Below, piece after piece: positions 1 to 8,399 of a stretch of DNA of 64,000 nucleotides (positions are counted from its first letter, which is position 1; each line of letters begins with the position of its first letter). Location: contig NZ_CP054856.1 in NCBI RefSeq assembly GCF_018417475.1, forward strand, positions 2,263,001 through 2,327,000, given 5' to 3'. The notes beneath the pieces are model-generated. The model searched no databases. It had not been told where the DNA came from and worked only from the letters and a program-made list of their open reading frames with translations. A program made the translations under genes and the position numbers. Source of the stretch: Novosphingobium decolorationis (lineage in GTDB: Bacteria > Pseudomonadota > Alphaproteobacteria > Sphingomonadales > Sphingomonadaceae).

Positions 1-937
1 TCTCGGCCACACCGATCTGGAACTCGTCGACCTCCACCGGCTCGACGTTCTGCCCGTCCGCCTGAACGATGGTCATCGGCAGGCCGGGAATGCGAATATT
101 GAAGAAGGTCATGGCGCCGGCATTGATGAAGCGCAGCCGCACGCGTTCGCCCGGGCGGAAGAGGTATTCCAGATTGTCGAGCGGGCCATGGCCGTTCAGA
201 AGATAGGTATAAGCCGCGCTCGACACGTCGAGGATGTCCGTCGGCATCATGCGCATTTTCGCCCACATCCGGCGATCCTCGCCCGAAAGCGGGTAATCGT
301 CGGTCCAGGTGTTCTGGTTGTAGTTGAAGTAGCCTTCGCCCTTCTTGAGCTTGTCGAAAATCGTGTGGGGCGACATTTCGCTGAATTCGCTCAGCACCAC
401 GATATATTCGCGGTCGGCCTGGACCGGATCGGGTCCGGCGGGGTCGACCACGATCGCGCCGTAATGCCCGGCCTGTTCCTGCAGGCCGCTATGCGAGTGC
501 CACCAGTAGGTACCCGACTGGCGAACCGGAAATTCGGCGGTGAAGGTCTCTCCCGGTTTGACGCCGGGAAAGCTCACGCCAGGCACTCCATCGAGCTGAA
601 ACGGCACGAGCAGACCGTGCCAGTGGATCGAGGTATCTTCCTCGAGCTGGTTATGGACATTGAGCCGGACGGTCGTGCCTTCCTGCAATCGCAACAGCGG
701 ACCGGGGATCGTGCCATTGACGGCGATCGCGCCGCCGCGCCTGTTGCCGGTCGCGAAGGCCGATCGGGCAACGGTGAGGTCGATATTGGGGCCGGATATC
801 TCGTCCAGCCCCTTGCGGGCGTTACCTGCGAGGATGTCCGCGCCCCGTGCCCAGGCAGGCATCGCCCCGGCAAGGCCGAGCAGACCCATTCCTCCTGCTC
901 CGGCTCCGAGAAACTTGCGTCGATTGACGGCGATCAT
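1..937 (-). CDS. copA: Copper-resistance multicopper oxidase CopA, N-terminal part (runs off the left edge)
   Basis: Periplasmic multicopper oxidase of the CopA/PcoA type, which detoxifies copper, probably by oxidising Cu(I). About 312 codons are visible and the C-terminal copper centres lie outside the window. The start at 937 has an AGGAG-like site just upstream, and the first residues MIAVNRRKFLGAG form a twin-arginine signal, so the protein is exported folded. The first cupredoxin domain carries the copper-ligand motifs HWHG and YWWHSHSG. The gene is last in a minus-strand run after anti-sigma, sensor and ECF sigma genes, with 31 nt between the sigma stop and this start. This suggests that the metal-sensing sigma system controls it. 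A copB gene would be expected beyond the left edge. Confidence 0.93.
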   Translation of the reverse strand, partial: MIAVNRRKFLGAGAGGMGLLGLAGAMPAWARGADILAGNARKGLDEISGPNIDLTVARSAFATGNRRGGAIAVNGTIPGPLLRLQEGTTVRLNVHNQLEEDTSIHWHGLLVPFQLDGVPGVSFPGVKPGETFTAEFPVRQSGTYWWHSHSGLQEQAGHYGAIVVDPAGPDPVQADREYIVVLSEFSEMSPHTIFDKLKKGEGYFNYNQNTWTDDYPLSGEDRRMWAKMRMMPTDILDVSSAAYTYLLNGHGPLDNLEYLFRPGERVRLRFINAGAMTFFNIRIPGLPMTIVQADGQNVEPVEVDEFQIGVAE

Positions 938-968
938 AAAGGGCTCCTGACTTGGCGTTTACCGTTAC

Positions 969-1553
969 TTACGCGCGCGCCCAGCCAACCCCCCAAAGTT
1001 TTTCGAAGCGCTCCTTCAGCCTGTTGCGCGCGCGATATACGCGGGTTTCGATCGCCTTTTCGGTCGTTCCGAGAAGATCGGCCGCCTCGGCCTGGCTACG
1101 CCCCTCGATGGTCACGAGCACAAGCGCTTCGCGCAGCCTTACAGGCATTCGCGCGATCTCGGCCTGAACGAGATTGAGCTCTTCCCTGGAAACGGCCAAC
1201 GCTTCAGGACCCGGCAAATCGTCGGCGATGGAATGGAGTTCGTCATCACCCGACAGTCCGAAAAAGCCCGCGACCTTGCGCCTGCGCAAACGGTCCCGGC
1301 AGCGGTTGAGGACGACGGTTGTCAGATAGGGTCCGATCGGCTTGTCCGGATCAAGCCGATGGCGCGTCAGCCACACCGAAGCGAGGCTGTCCTGAACAAC
1401 GTCCTCGGCCTGAGAAGGAGAGGAAAGCATGCGTGTCACGAGCGCGAGAAGCCGACCAGTTTCATGCTCGACGAGTTGGCTGAAAGCCCGCTTGTTTCCA
1501 GCCCTCGCCTGCGAAACAAGGGCCTCATCCGGATTGTCGCCCGCCCCCGACAT
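969..1553 (-). CDS. ECF-type sigma-70 factor (CnrH-like position)
   Basis: A 194-residue extracytoplasmic-function sigma factor. Region 2 is in the first half (SQAEDVVQDSLASVWL) and region 4 at the C-terminus (RSQAEAADLLGTTEKAIETR), the helix-turn-helix that reads the -35 element. It has no extra domains. It lies 6 nt after the periplasmic sensor gene and upstream of copA. The order membrane anti-sigma, periplasmic sensor, sigma is that of the cnrYXH nickel/cobalt system of Cupriavidus, here followed by copA instead of an efflux operon. The metal is therefore inferred to be copper. The family call is firm; partner and metal are inferred from context. Confidence 0.9.
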   Translation of the reverse strand: MSGAGDNPDEALVSQARAGNKRAFSQLVEHETGRLLALVTRMLSSPSQAEDVVQDSLASVWLTRHRLDPDKPIGPYLTTVVLNRCRDRLRRRKVAGFFGLSGDDELHSIADDLPGPEALAVSREELNLVQAEIARMPVRLREALVLVTIEGRSQAEAADLLGTTEKAIETRVYRARNRLKERFEKLWGVGWARA

Positions 1554-1559
1554 GGCGCT

Positions 1560-1994
1560 TCAGTCGCGAGGGTCGCGGGTCAAGGCGTCGGAGACCTTGC
1601 GGTCGAACTGGCGTTGCTGCTCGGGTTCGAGAATTTCGCGCATGTCGAAGACATGGCGCACCGTTGCTTTCTGCAGATCGCCCATGCGTGCATGCACCTC
1701 GTCGATCGCGGCCGAGACCTCGGGACCGTACTCATGCTCGGTTTCCATCGCCTGGGCGAGCCGGGCATTGGCTGCACGCGCCGATCCTTCGAGCCGTGCC
1801 CTTTCGACAGCGAAACGAGCCTCGAGCGCATCGAGACGCTGCTCCTGGTCGGCCGTCAGGGTGAGTTCGTCGTGCACGAAATCGTGGAGGCCGGAGCCAG
1901 CCTCGTGATTGGCCCAGCGGTCCGCGGCAATCGCGCCGAGGCATCCTGCAAGTGCTGCGAGAAGCACCGCGAGAACGATATGCGTCGTCTTCAA
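1560..1994 (-). CDS. Periplasmic heavy-metal sensor, CnrX/ZraP-like
   Basis: A 144-residue protein with an N-terminal membrane anchor or uncleaved signal (about residues 5-25) and an otherwise helical periplasmic domain. The motif LHDFVHDELTLTADQEQRL near residue 36 resembles the His-rich metal-binding start of CnrX-type sensors and the LTxxQ repeat of Spy/ZraP proteins. In the Cnr system such a sensor holds the anti-sigma factor and releases it on metal binding. Here it lies 3 nt after the anti-sigma-like gene and 6 nt before the sigma gene, fitting that role. Some ZraP-like proteins are chaperones rather than sensors; the neighbouring sigma gene favours sensor. Confidence 0.8.
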   Translation of the reverse strand: MKTTHIVLAVLLAALAGCLGAIAADRWANHEAGSGLHDFVHDELTLTADQEQRLDALEARFAVERARLEGSARAANARLAQAMETEHEYGPEVSAAIDEVHARMGDLQKATVRHVFDMREILEPEQQRQFDRKVSDALTRDPRD

Positions 1995-1997
1995 ACC

Positions 1998-2294
1998 CTA
2001 TTGCTCCACATGGAGGAGCGCCGATGGGGACAGCTGTTCGCCGAGGATAAGACTCTCGCCAAATGACGCGGAAGACGTGCCATAGCCGCCGGGCCAACCG
2101 CTCGTTCCGGCGCCAGCTCCAAGCCCGACGACGAACAGACCGACGAACAGAGCCGTCCGGCGGCGTCGGTCGGCGATTTCGCCAAGCTGTCCGGCGCGCT
2201 GCCAAACGCCATCCATGAAGTCCGCGGGGACCTCGCTGGTGCCGGTGGCGGAAAGGGTTCCGAGCACCGCATCAAGAGAGTGATTGTCACGCAT
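1998..2294 (-). CDS. Small single-pass membrane protein, probable CnrY-like anti-sigma factor
   Basis: A 98-residue protein. The start at 2294 is chosen because an AGGAG site lies about 10 nt upstream; the open frame continues further upstream without one. Residues 1-46 are soluble and end in ADRRRR, followed by one hydrophobic helix (about 48-66) and a short periplasmic tail. That matches CnrY-class anti-sigma factors, which bind sigma with a short cytoplasmic segment and are anchored once in the membrane. It heads the operon with the sensor and sigma genes. Upstream, a weak ECF-like promoter can be read on the minus strand (-10 CGTATA at 2325-2330, GC-flanked -35 near 2346-2351), but this is not secure. 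An IS110 element begins 70 nt upstream. Confidence 0.65.
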   Translation of the reverse strand: MRDNHSLDAVLGTLSATGTSEVPADFMDGVWQRAGQLGEIADRRRRTALFVGLFVVGLGAGAGTSGWPGGYGTSSASFGESLILGEQLSPSALLHVEQ

Positions 2295-2433
2295 CCGAAA
2301 AACTCCTGTGGGTTGCACGTGTCCTATACGCGCTCGCCTGCACAATCCCTTAAACTTCTTTATAGGATGGCCCGCCCCTTTTCCCCGGCAGCGGGTATGA
2401 TGCCGGTGCTTGAGAAGGGAAAGGAACGGACCG

Positions 2434-3465
2434 ATGTCTATTGTGATCCTTGGCGTTGATCTGGGCAAGAACGCTTGCAGCATCGTCGGTGTGGATGCGA
2501 CCGGGGCGGTTGTCCTGCGCCGGTCGATGCGCCGACAAACATTGATCGATTACGTCTCGAAGCTACCAGCATGCATTGTAGCGATGGAGGCGTGTTGCGG
2601 CGCTCATCATATGGGCCGTCTCTTCGCCGGTCATGGGCACGAGATCCGGCTGATGTCACCGGAATACGTTCGCCCTTACGTGAAAGCGCAGAAAAATGAC
2701 GACCGGGATGCCGAAGGCATCGCTGAGGCAGCATCACGCCCGACGATGCGCTTCGTAGAACTCAAAAGCCAGGATCAGTTAGATATCCAGACCCTTCACC
2801 GCGTCCGGTCCCGTTTGGTGGCTGAGCGCAGGAGCCTGATCAACCAGTTGCGCGCCATCATGCTGGAGCGCGGCACGATTTTTCCGGTTGGTCGCCGCAA
2901 GCTGGAACTCGGTGTTGATGCTTTGCTCCTTCAGGGGGAGGCAGGGTTGTCCCCTCGAATTCGCCGGCTCATCGGCGATCTTCGTACAGAATGGCGACAC
3001 CTCGACGAGAAAATCGAGAGCCTGAACGCCGAGTTTGTTGAACTTGCCCGCAATGATGCCGCCGCCCGGCGTCTGACATCCATCCCCGGAATCGGGGTGC
3101 TCAACGCCACCGCGCTGATCGCAGCGGTCGGCAATGCCGGTAGCTTCGCCAAGGCCCGAGATCTGGGGGCATGGCTTGGTCTTGTCCCACGCCAGCATAC
3201 CACCGGAGGCAAACCACGACTGCTGGGCATCTCGAAACGCGGCAACACCTACTTGCGAACCCTGCTGATCCATGGTGCCAGGGCCAGCCTGCCCTCGATC
3301 TCTCGAAGTGACACACCGCTCGGGCGATGGCTCAAAGCGATGCTGGAACGAGGTGTTCACCGCAATGCTGCCGTGGTCGCCCTGGCCAATAAGCTGGCGC
3401 GGATCGCCTGGGCCGCTTTGCGCAAGGGCGCAACCTTCGAACGCAGCTACCCCGTCGCCGTTTGA
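2434..3465 (+). CDS. IS110-family transposase (DEDD recombinase), copy 1
   Basis: A 343-residue DEDD recombinase that moves the element by cutting and joining DNA under RNA guidance in this family. The ATG at 2434 follows an AAGGAA site. The N-terminal RuvC-like part shows GVDLGKN (Asp), MEACCGAHH (Glu) and NDDRDAEGIAEA (Asp pair). The C-terminal Transposase_20 part shows IPGIGVLNATALIAAVG and GGKPRLLGISKRG, which holds the catalytic serine. It is complete and close to the copy at 23389, but clearly diverged from it, so the two are separate arrivals or old duplicates. It is unlike the third IS110 transposase at 53761. Confidence 0.95.
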   Translation: MSIVILGVDLGKNACSIVGVDATGAVVLRRSMRRQTLIDYVSKLPACIVAMEACCGAHHMGRLFAGHGHEIRLMSPEYVRPYVKAQKNDDRDAEGIAEAASRPTMRFVELKSQDQLDIQTLHRVRSRLVAERRSLINQLRAIMLERGTIFPVGRRKLELGVDALLLQGEAGLSPRIRRLIGDLRTEWRHLDEKIESLNAEFVELARNDAAARRLTSIPGIGVLNATALIAAVGNAGSFAKARDLGAWLGLVPRQHTTGGKPRLLGISKRGNTYLRTLLIHGARASLPSISRSDTPLGRWLKAMLERGVHRNAAVVALANKLARIAWAALRKGATFERSYPVAV

Positions 3466-3702
3466 ACCGATCGGCCTGATGCTCATCTGGGCATAGGCCA
3501 ACGTTGTTTGCAGGAAGGATTGGAAAGATGGCCTGACAGTCGACCAGCATCTGGAAAGCCCGGTCAAAAAAATGGCACTTGCTGCCGACGTCTTTATTGC
3601 GGCTCCAGATGCGCGGATCTCCATCTTGGCCACGGGCTTGCTCGTGAGACCGTATACGTTGACGCAGACTGATCAGATCACCTCAAAATCATGCTTGCAA
3701 AC
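3466..3702 (+). ncRNA. Candidate bridge RNA/seekRNA region of IS110 copy 1
   Basis: The 237 nt between the transposase stop and the right subterminal repeat hold no gene. The corresponding stretch in copy 2 (24415-24651) has exactly the same length. Conserved blocks (3526-3545, about 3611-3632, and a segment with CGCAGACT near 3663) alternate with stretches that differ. That pattern suits a structured guide RNA with variable target-binding loops. In IS1111-type elements the guide RNA is known to be encoded downstream of the transposase. Exact RNA ends and fold are not derived here. Confidence 0.5.
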
Positions 3703-3785
3703 GGGGCGGGCCATACGTTTTTTGAGGGAATGTCCACCACCATACGTAATCGAGACGGGTCTGTCAGAATCGGGTCGAACCCGGG

Positions 3786-4490
3786 ATGAATGGAAACCAA
3801 CTCGTGAGCAATATCACCGCACCTGAAGATCACGGCGAATTTACGCCTCTTCTTGGCAAGAGCTTTCTGACGCCGCTTTACGACCGGGCGATCGGTCTGT
3901 TCACCCGCGAACATCTCTGGCGCCAAAGGATTGTCGAAGAGCTGCACCTTGTCCCCGGCGACCGGGTGATCGATGTTGGCAGCGGAACCGGCACTCTTCT
4001 CAAGGCCTTGATGACGGATTGTCCGGAAGCGGGTCTGATCGGTGTCGAACCCGACCCGGATGCGCTCGCGCTTGCGCGGCGCAAGTTTGGCGCGGGAGCC
4101 GATCTCGTGAAATGGCACAATGGCTTTCTCGAAAGCCTCAAGCTACCCGCAGGGTGGCAGCCGAACAAGATCGTCAGCAGCCTCGTCCTGCACCAGGTCC
4201 CCTTGCGCAAGAAGCAGACAATCCCGGAAACCATCGAAAGCTTGCTCGTGCCAGGCGGAACCGTGTTGATCTCCGATTATATGAAGCAGGATAGCCCACT
4301 CATGCGGAGCCTCTTCCGGGCGACCGTCCAGTCTCTTGACGGCATAAGCGACACGCAGCCCAGCGCCGACGGCGAAGTCGAAAAACTGTTCGCCGAAATC
4401 TTCACCGAGCCATGCCTGCTCCAACGGTTCCCGACGGCAACCGGGACGATCTCGCTATGGCGCGGATACAAGAAAGGAATTGCACAATGA
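3786..4490 (+). CDS. Class I SAM-dependent methyltransferase
   Basis: A 234-residue Rossmann-fold methyltransferase. Motif I reads VIDVGSGTGTLL (about residues 60-71) and the acidic residue that binds the SAM ribose is in GVEPDPD. The substrate cannot be read from the sequence. The stop overlaps the start of the DUF411 gene (ATGA), so the two are translationally coupled and may serve metal stress together. The start at 3786 lacks a clear ribosome site; a GTG at 3804 is an alternative. The gene begins 71 nt after the right repeat of IS110 copy 1, so its native promoter may have been displaced. Confidence 0.85.
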   Translation: MNGNQLVSNITAPEDHGEFTPLLGKSFLTPLYDRAIGLFTREHLWRQRIVEELHLVPGDRVIDVGSGTGTLLKALMTDCPEAGLIGVEPDPDALALARRKFGAGADLVKWHNGFLESLKLPAGWQPNKIVSSLVLHQVPLRKKQTIPETIESLLVPGGTVLISDYMKQDSPLMRSLFRATVQSLDGISDTQPSADGEVEKLFAEIFTEPCLLQRFPTATGTISLWRGYKKGIAQ

Positions 4491-4951
4491 ATTTGAAAAA
4501 GCCTTCGCTGCTCCGGCGATCGATTAGCGGCGCGGCCTTGCTCGTGCTGGCAGCCTGTTCGAACGTGGCTCAGGCAGCGACCTATACGATGTTCCGGGAT
4601 CCAGGATGTGGGTGCTGTCTCAACTGGGCAGGCCATGTCGAAGACGGGATGAACACGAAGGTGGCATCGGTCGACAGCAACGACATGGCGGCGATCAAGA
4701 CCGCGCGGGGCGTACCCCAAGAGTTATGGTCATGCCATACGATGGAGGTCGATGGATACATCATCGAAGGTCACGTGCCTGCAGAAGCCGTCGCCAAGCT
4801 TTTGCGCGAACGGCCCGCCGGCGTTGCCGGCCTCGCGGTTCCGGGAATGCCTCTGGGATCGCCCGGCATGGAGGCCGGAAACCGGATCCAGCCTTACGAC
4901 GTCATCGCCTTTGGCCCAACCGGACAGAGCGTCTTCGCGTCCTTTCCGTAA
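4487..4951 (+). CDS. DUF411 family periplasmic metal-binding protein
   Basis: A 154-residue exported protein starting at 4487, overlapping the methyltransferase stop, with GAAAGG upstream. The N-terminus has a signal sequence with a possible lipobox (VLAAC). The DUF411 core shows the cysteine cluster DPGCGCC, a later Cys-His in ELWSCHTM, EGHVPAEAV and GLAVPGMPLGSPGME. The family occurs beside copper-resistance genes and is thought to bind copper, though its biochemistry is little defined. A paralogue without the lipobox lies at 32319-32756 in the second copper cluster. Confidence 0.88.
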   Translation: MNLKKPSLLRRSISGAALLVLAACSNVAQAATYTMFRDPGCGCCLNWAGHVEDGMNTKVASVDSNDMAAIKTARGVPQELWSCHTMEVDGYIIEGHVPAEAVAKLLRERPAGVAGLAVPGMPLGSPGMEAGNRIQPYDVIAFGPTGQSVFASFP

Positions 4952-5237
4952 GGGGGTGAAGCCACTCCATGCGTCGGCATGAAAGGTTGCAGGCGATGAG
5001 GACTAATTGCGGGAAGCGACACAGAAGCCTGTCGAACTTCTCGCCGGGTCCGGGCTGGCTGCCCCCACAGTCCCGGACCCTTCCAATTTGTATGATTGCA
5101 GCACGCACGAAATAGGAGAAATGCGATAGTCAAAAGCTCGGTCAGAAATGCTGGATCTTTTTAAGGGGTGAACCTCTGCCCAACGTACTGCTTGTCGTGA
5201 TGCTTCTCGGACGGGATGACATAGACAGGGGAAAGAC

Positions 5238-6590
5238 TTGCAGACAGATGGCGACGATCAACATAGCGAGAATGCGGGCTCGATAACGTTGCTGGGCGGT
5301 GTCGCGATGGGGACCGGCGTCATGATTGGCGCAGGTATCTTCGCACTGACCGGCCAGATTGCCGAACTGGCTGGACCGTTATTTCCGCTTTCTTTCATAG
5401 TCGGCGCGCTGGTTACCTCGCTTGCCGCCTACAGCTACATCAAGATGTCGAACCGCTGGCCCTCCTCTGGCGGCATCGCGATGATCCTTCAGAAGGCTTA
5501 CGGACCGGGCGTCGTTGCAGCATCGGCATCGCTCCTGATGGCGCTGTCGATGGTCATCAACGAAAGCCTGGTCGCTCGGACCTTCGCGACCTATGCCTTG
5601 CGGCCCTTTGGGCTCGAAAGCAGCGGCATTCTGGTCTCCGTCGCGGCACTGGCCCTCATCGTTTTCGCCTATTTCGTGAATGCTGCCGGCAACAAATCGG
5701 TCAGCGGGTTTTCGCTCATTATGTCGGCAATCAAGATCGGCGGCATCGCCCTGTTCGCAATTGCGGCGATCTGGGCCACCGGATTTTCAAGCGGTGCCTT
5801 CGCAGAGCCGGTCGCGCTTTCGGGCCTCGACGCGTTGCTCGCTTCGGTCGCTTTCTCGATCCTCGCTTTCAAGGGTTTCACCACCATCACCAACAGCGGC
5901 GGCGAAATCATCGATCCGCATCGGAATGTCGGCAGAACCATTATCATTTCGATCGCAGTATGCGTGGTCGTCTACCTTCTCGTCGCGGTGGCGGTCGGCG
6001 CCAGCCTCAGCACTTCAGAAATAGCCGAGGCGCGCGATTACTCTCTTGCGGCAGCTGCGCGCCCCGCGCTCGGAGAGCTTGGCTTCTATTTCACAGTCGC
6101 AATCGCGATCGCAGCCACGACCTCGGGTGTCATCGCCAGTGTTTTCGCCGTTTCGCGAATGCTGACGATGCTGACCGAGATGAAGATGATCCCGCATAGC
6201 CATTTCGGCATGAGCGGACCGATCCGCAGTCACATGCTGGTCTATACCGTAGTGATTGCCGGCACGCTCGCGGTCCTGTTCGATCTGTCGCGGATCGCTT
6301 CGCTCGGAGCATTTTTCTATCTCGTAATGGACATGCTTGTGCATTGGGGCGTGCTGCGCGGTTTGCGGGAAGAGATCGGTGCGCGTGCCTGGGTGCTATG
6401 GTCGGCACTCGTGGCGGACAGCGTAGTCCTGACCGCTTTTGCCTTCGCCAAGCTCAAAACCGACCCTGCGGTCGTCGCCTATGCGGTCGCAGGCATTGCC
6501 GCCGTTTTCATCGCCGAATGGTTCTATTTGTCCAGGCGTTCGCAAGCGATGGACTCCGCTTCAGAAAGACCGGCGGAAGAGAGGCGGTGA
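5238..6590 (+). CDS. APC-superfamily amino acid/cation permease
   Basis: A 450-residue inner-membrane transporter with about twelve hydrophobic helices. The first helix carries the APC signature GTGVMIGAGIFALTGQIAE, in which the glycine-rich break forms the substrate site. The start is a TTG at 5238 behind AGGGGAAAG. The next in-frame ATG is at residue 25 inside the first helix, so the TTG is preferred. The substrate is unknown; amino acids or polyamines are usual for the family. It stands alone, with 286 nt upstream containing no gene. Confidence 0.88.
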   Translation: MQTDGDDQHSENAGSITLLGGVAMGTGVMIGAGIFALTGQIAELAGPLFPLSFIVGALVTSLAAYSYIKMSNRWPSSGGIAMILQKAYGPGVVAASASLLMALSMVINESLVARTFATYALRPFGLESSGILVSVAALALIVFAYFVNAAGNKSVSGFSLIMSAIKIGGIALFAIAAIWATGFSSGAFAEPVALSGLDALLASVAFSILAFKGFTTITNSGGEIIDPHRNVGRTIIISIAVCVVVYLLVAVAVGASLSTSEIAEARDYSLAAAARPALGELGFYFTVAIAIAATTSGVIASVFAVSRMLTMLTEMKMIPHSHFGMSGPIRSHMLVYTVVIAGTLAVLFDLSRIASLGAFFYLVMDMLVHWGVLRGLREEIGARAWVLWSALVADSVVLTAFAFAKLKTDPAVVAYAVAGIAAVFIAEWFYLSRRSQAMDSASERPAEERR

Positions 6591-6690
6591 CCCCGTTAGT
6601 AGAACACGAGCGCAAAGGCAGCGACCAAAAGCCGACGAGGATCGAGGCGCCAAGTTCGCGGATCAAAAGAAATTCAAGACGGAGCATATC

Positions 6691-7452
6691 GTGACGACTA
6701 AAACTGCCACCGTTTACCGAATGGTCATGCCGGACCACGTTTGTCCGTATGGATTGAAAACGGTCGATTTGCTCAAACGCGAAGGTTTCGAGGTGGACGA
6801 CCACCATTTGAAAACGCGCGAGGAGACCGATGCGTTCAAAGAGCAGCATGGGGTAGAAACCACCCCCCAAACCTTCATCGGCGGGAAGCGCATCGGAGGT
6901 TACGACGATGTCCGTGAGCATGTCGGCAAGAAAAGAACGCAAGCCGGTGATGACGAGACCAGCTACCAGCCCGTCATTGCCATTTTCGGCGTCGCTTTCC
7001 TCCTGGGTCTGGCAATTAGCTGGTACGTTTTCGACACGATTTTCACGGTGGAAGCGGTCGAATGGTTTGTCAGCCTATCGATGGCCTTGCTCGCGATCCA
7101 GAAGTTGCAGGACGTGCGCAGCTTCTCGACCATGTTCCTCAACTACGATCTGCTGGCGCGACGCTGGGTACGATATGGATTTCTATATCCGTTCGGTGAG
7201 GGTTTGGCTGGAATATTAATGGTCGCGCACGCGCTTCCGATCGTCTCGGTTCCGGTATCGCTGTTCATAGGGACGGTCGGCGCGGTCAGCGTGTTCAAGG
7301 CGGTCTACATCGACAAGCGCGAGTTGAAATGCGCTTGCGTCGGCGGAAGCAGCAACGTGCCGCTCGGCTTCGTATCGTTGACCGAGAACCTGTTCATGAT
7401 CGGTATGGGTCTTTGGATGGGTGCCAAGGCCCTGGGTTGGGTCTCGCTATGA
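6691..7452 (+). CDS. Glutaredoxin domain fused to a MauE/DoxX-like membrane domain
   Basis: A 253-residue fusion. The N-terminal part is a glutaredoxin-like domain with active site CPYG at residues 18-21; the second cysteine of the usual CPYC is glycine, giving a monothiol type. The cis-Pro region is in VETTPQTFIGGKRIGG. A linker leads to a membrane domain of about four helices resembling MauE/DoxX redox-associated proteins, with a late CAC motif (LKCACVGGSS) before the final helices. The GTG start at 6691 follows GGAGC. The stop overlaps the next ATG. It probably passes electrons between cytoplasmic thiols and a membrane partner; the partner is unknown. Confidence 0.8.
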   Translation: MTTKTATVYRMVMPDHVCPYGLKTVDLLKREGFEVDDHHLKTREETDAFKEQHGVETTPQTFIGGKRIGGYDDVREHVGKKRTQAGDDETSYQPVIAIFGVAFLLGLAISWYVFDTIFTVEAVEWFVSLSMALLAIQKLQDVRSFSTMFLNYDLLARRWVRYGFLYPFGEGLAGILMVAHALPIVSVPVSLFIGTVGAVSVFKAVYIDKRELKCACVGGSSNVPLGFVSLTENLFMIGMGLWMGAKALGWVSL

Positions 7453-7864
7453 TTTGGGCACTGCTTCTCGGTTTCGCGCTGTTCGCGATCTCTCTCTACT
7501 TCCACATGTTGATGCTGCGCGGGGCGAAAGCCGTTTCTCCGCCAGGCAAGGACCCACGCCATTTCCGCTGCTTGCAGGCTCCAGCCTCGTTCTTCTCAGC
7601 CATCTGGTCATCGCCGGCATATTCGCGGGCGGAATGTATCTCGCTTCCGTCTGGGGCCTTGGCGGGCTCGAGAAGGACGTCATCAACAGCTGGATGGATT
7701 ATTACTACTTCGCGCTGATCACGATCTCGACGGTCGGTCTCGGCGATATTCTGCCCGCCGGGCACATGCGCGCCATTTCCGGCATCGCCGCCCTTACCGG
7801 GTTCCTGATGATCAGTTGCACCGCCCAATATGTCTATCAAACCATGAGCGAAAAGGAGAATTGA
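7449..7864 (+). pseudogene. Two-helix potassium channel family protein with an apparent frameshift
   Basis: The ATG at 7449 overlaps the previous stop. The first frame encodes one membrane helix (MIWALLLGFALFAISLYFH) and runs to about 7563, after which it loses similarity. The -1 frame then continues with a second helix, the pore loop and selectivity filter TISTVGLGDI, and a third helix ending TMSEKEN at 7864. A one-base loss near 7561-7569 explains this: the text reads TTTCCGC where TTTCCCGC would restore one frame of about 139 residues. It may be a true mutation or a homopolymer sequencing error. The restored protein would be an inner-membrane K+ channel subunit. Confidence 0.75.
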
Positions 7865-7865
7865 T

Positions 7866-8399
7866 ATGGCTGAAGCTAGGCACGATGCACACGAAAAAGG
7901 TGGAGGGGGCGGCAACTACTGGCGGTTCATGGCAATGGTATCGACCTCGACCGTGATCATGTTCTTCCTGATGTATGCCAACAGCTTCGACATGGACGAC
8001 GTTTTCTGGAGCGAGACGCGCTTCTGGATGATGTTCGTCATGGGCGCGATGATGATGGTGGTCATGCTTCTCTTCATGTGGGGCATGTACAAGGACCGGA
8101 CCAAGAACTTCATCATCTTGGGTGTCGGAGCCGTCGTCTTCGCGCTCGCGCTATGGCTCGTACGCAGCCAGACCACGGTGGACGATACGGAATACATGGC
8201 CGCGATGATCCCGCACCACTCGATCGCGATCATGACTAGCGAGAGGGCGAGCCTGAAGGATCCGCGGGTTCGCGAACTCGCGCAGGCCATCATCGTCGCG
8301 CAGCGGCGCGAGATCGCCGAGATGAAATATCTCATCCAGGACATCGAGGAAAACGGTCCGCGCACCGAAGAACGCCTGCCCGAGGAGATGCAGCAATGA
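7866..8399 (+). CDS. DUF305 family membrane protein
   Basis: A 177-residue protein. Residues 20-100 contain three methionine-rich membrane helices, and the C-terminal soluble part is the DUF305 core with DTEYMAAMIPHHSIAIMTSE, in which the His pair and methionines may bind copper. Families of this type appear in copper-resistance clusters (CopM-like). The start lies one base after the channel stop, and its own stop overlaps the next lipoprotein start, so it belongs to the 6691-8884 run. A shorter secreted DUF305 paralogue is at 31899. Confidence 0.85.
   Translation: MAEARHDAHEKGGGGGNYWRFMAMVSTSTVIMFFLMYANSFDMDDVFWSETRFWMMFVMGAMMMVVMLLFMWGMYKDRTKNFIILGVGAVVFALALWLVRSQTTVDDTEYMAAMIPHHSIAIMTSERASLKDPRVRELAQAIIVAQRREIAEMKYLIQDIEENGPRTEERLPEEMQQ

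Larger units (their letters stand above)
2367..3714 (+). mobile_element. IS110-family element, IS1111-type, copy 1
   Basis: The element is bounded by an inverted pair ATGGCCCGCCCC (2367-2378) and GGGGCGGGCCAT (3703-3714). In IS1111-type members of IS110 such repeats lie slightly inside the true ends, so the tips may extend a few bases outward. A second diverged copy at 23319-24663 has the same repeats and nearly the same length (1348 versus 1345 bp). It contains one transposase and a 237-nt downstream non-coding stretch. It landed between the copA regulatory operon and the methyltransferase gene. Confidence 0.85.

Noticed and set aside
2325..2351. ECF promoter for the anti-sigma/copA operon
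   Set aside because: A -10-like CGTATA and weak -35 can be read, but no second target promoter supports the motif, so it is mentioned only within the gene entry.
7561..7569. Programmed -1 frameshift in the K+ channel
   Set aside because: No slippery heptamer of the X XXY YYZ type is present; a single-base loss in a C run explains it more simply.
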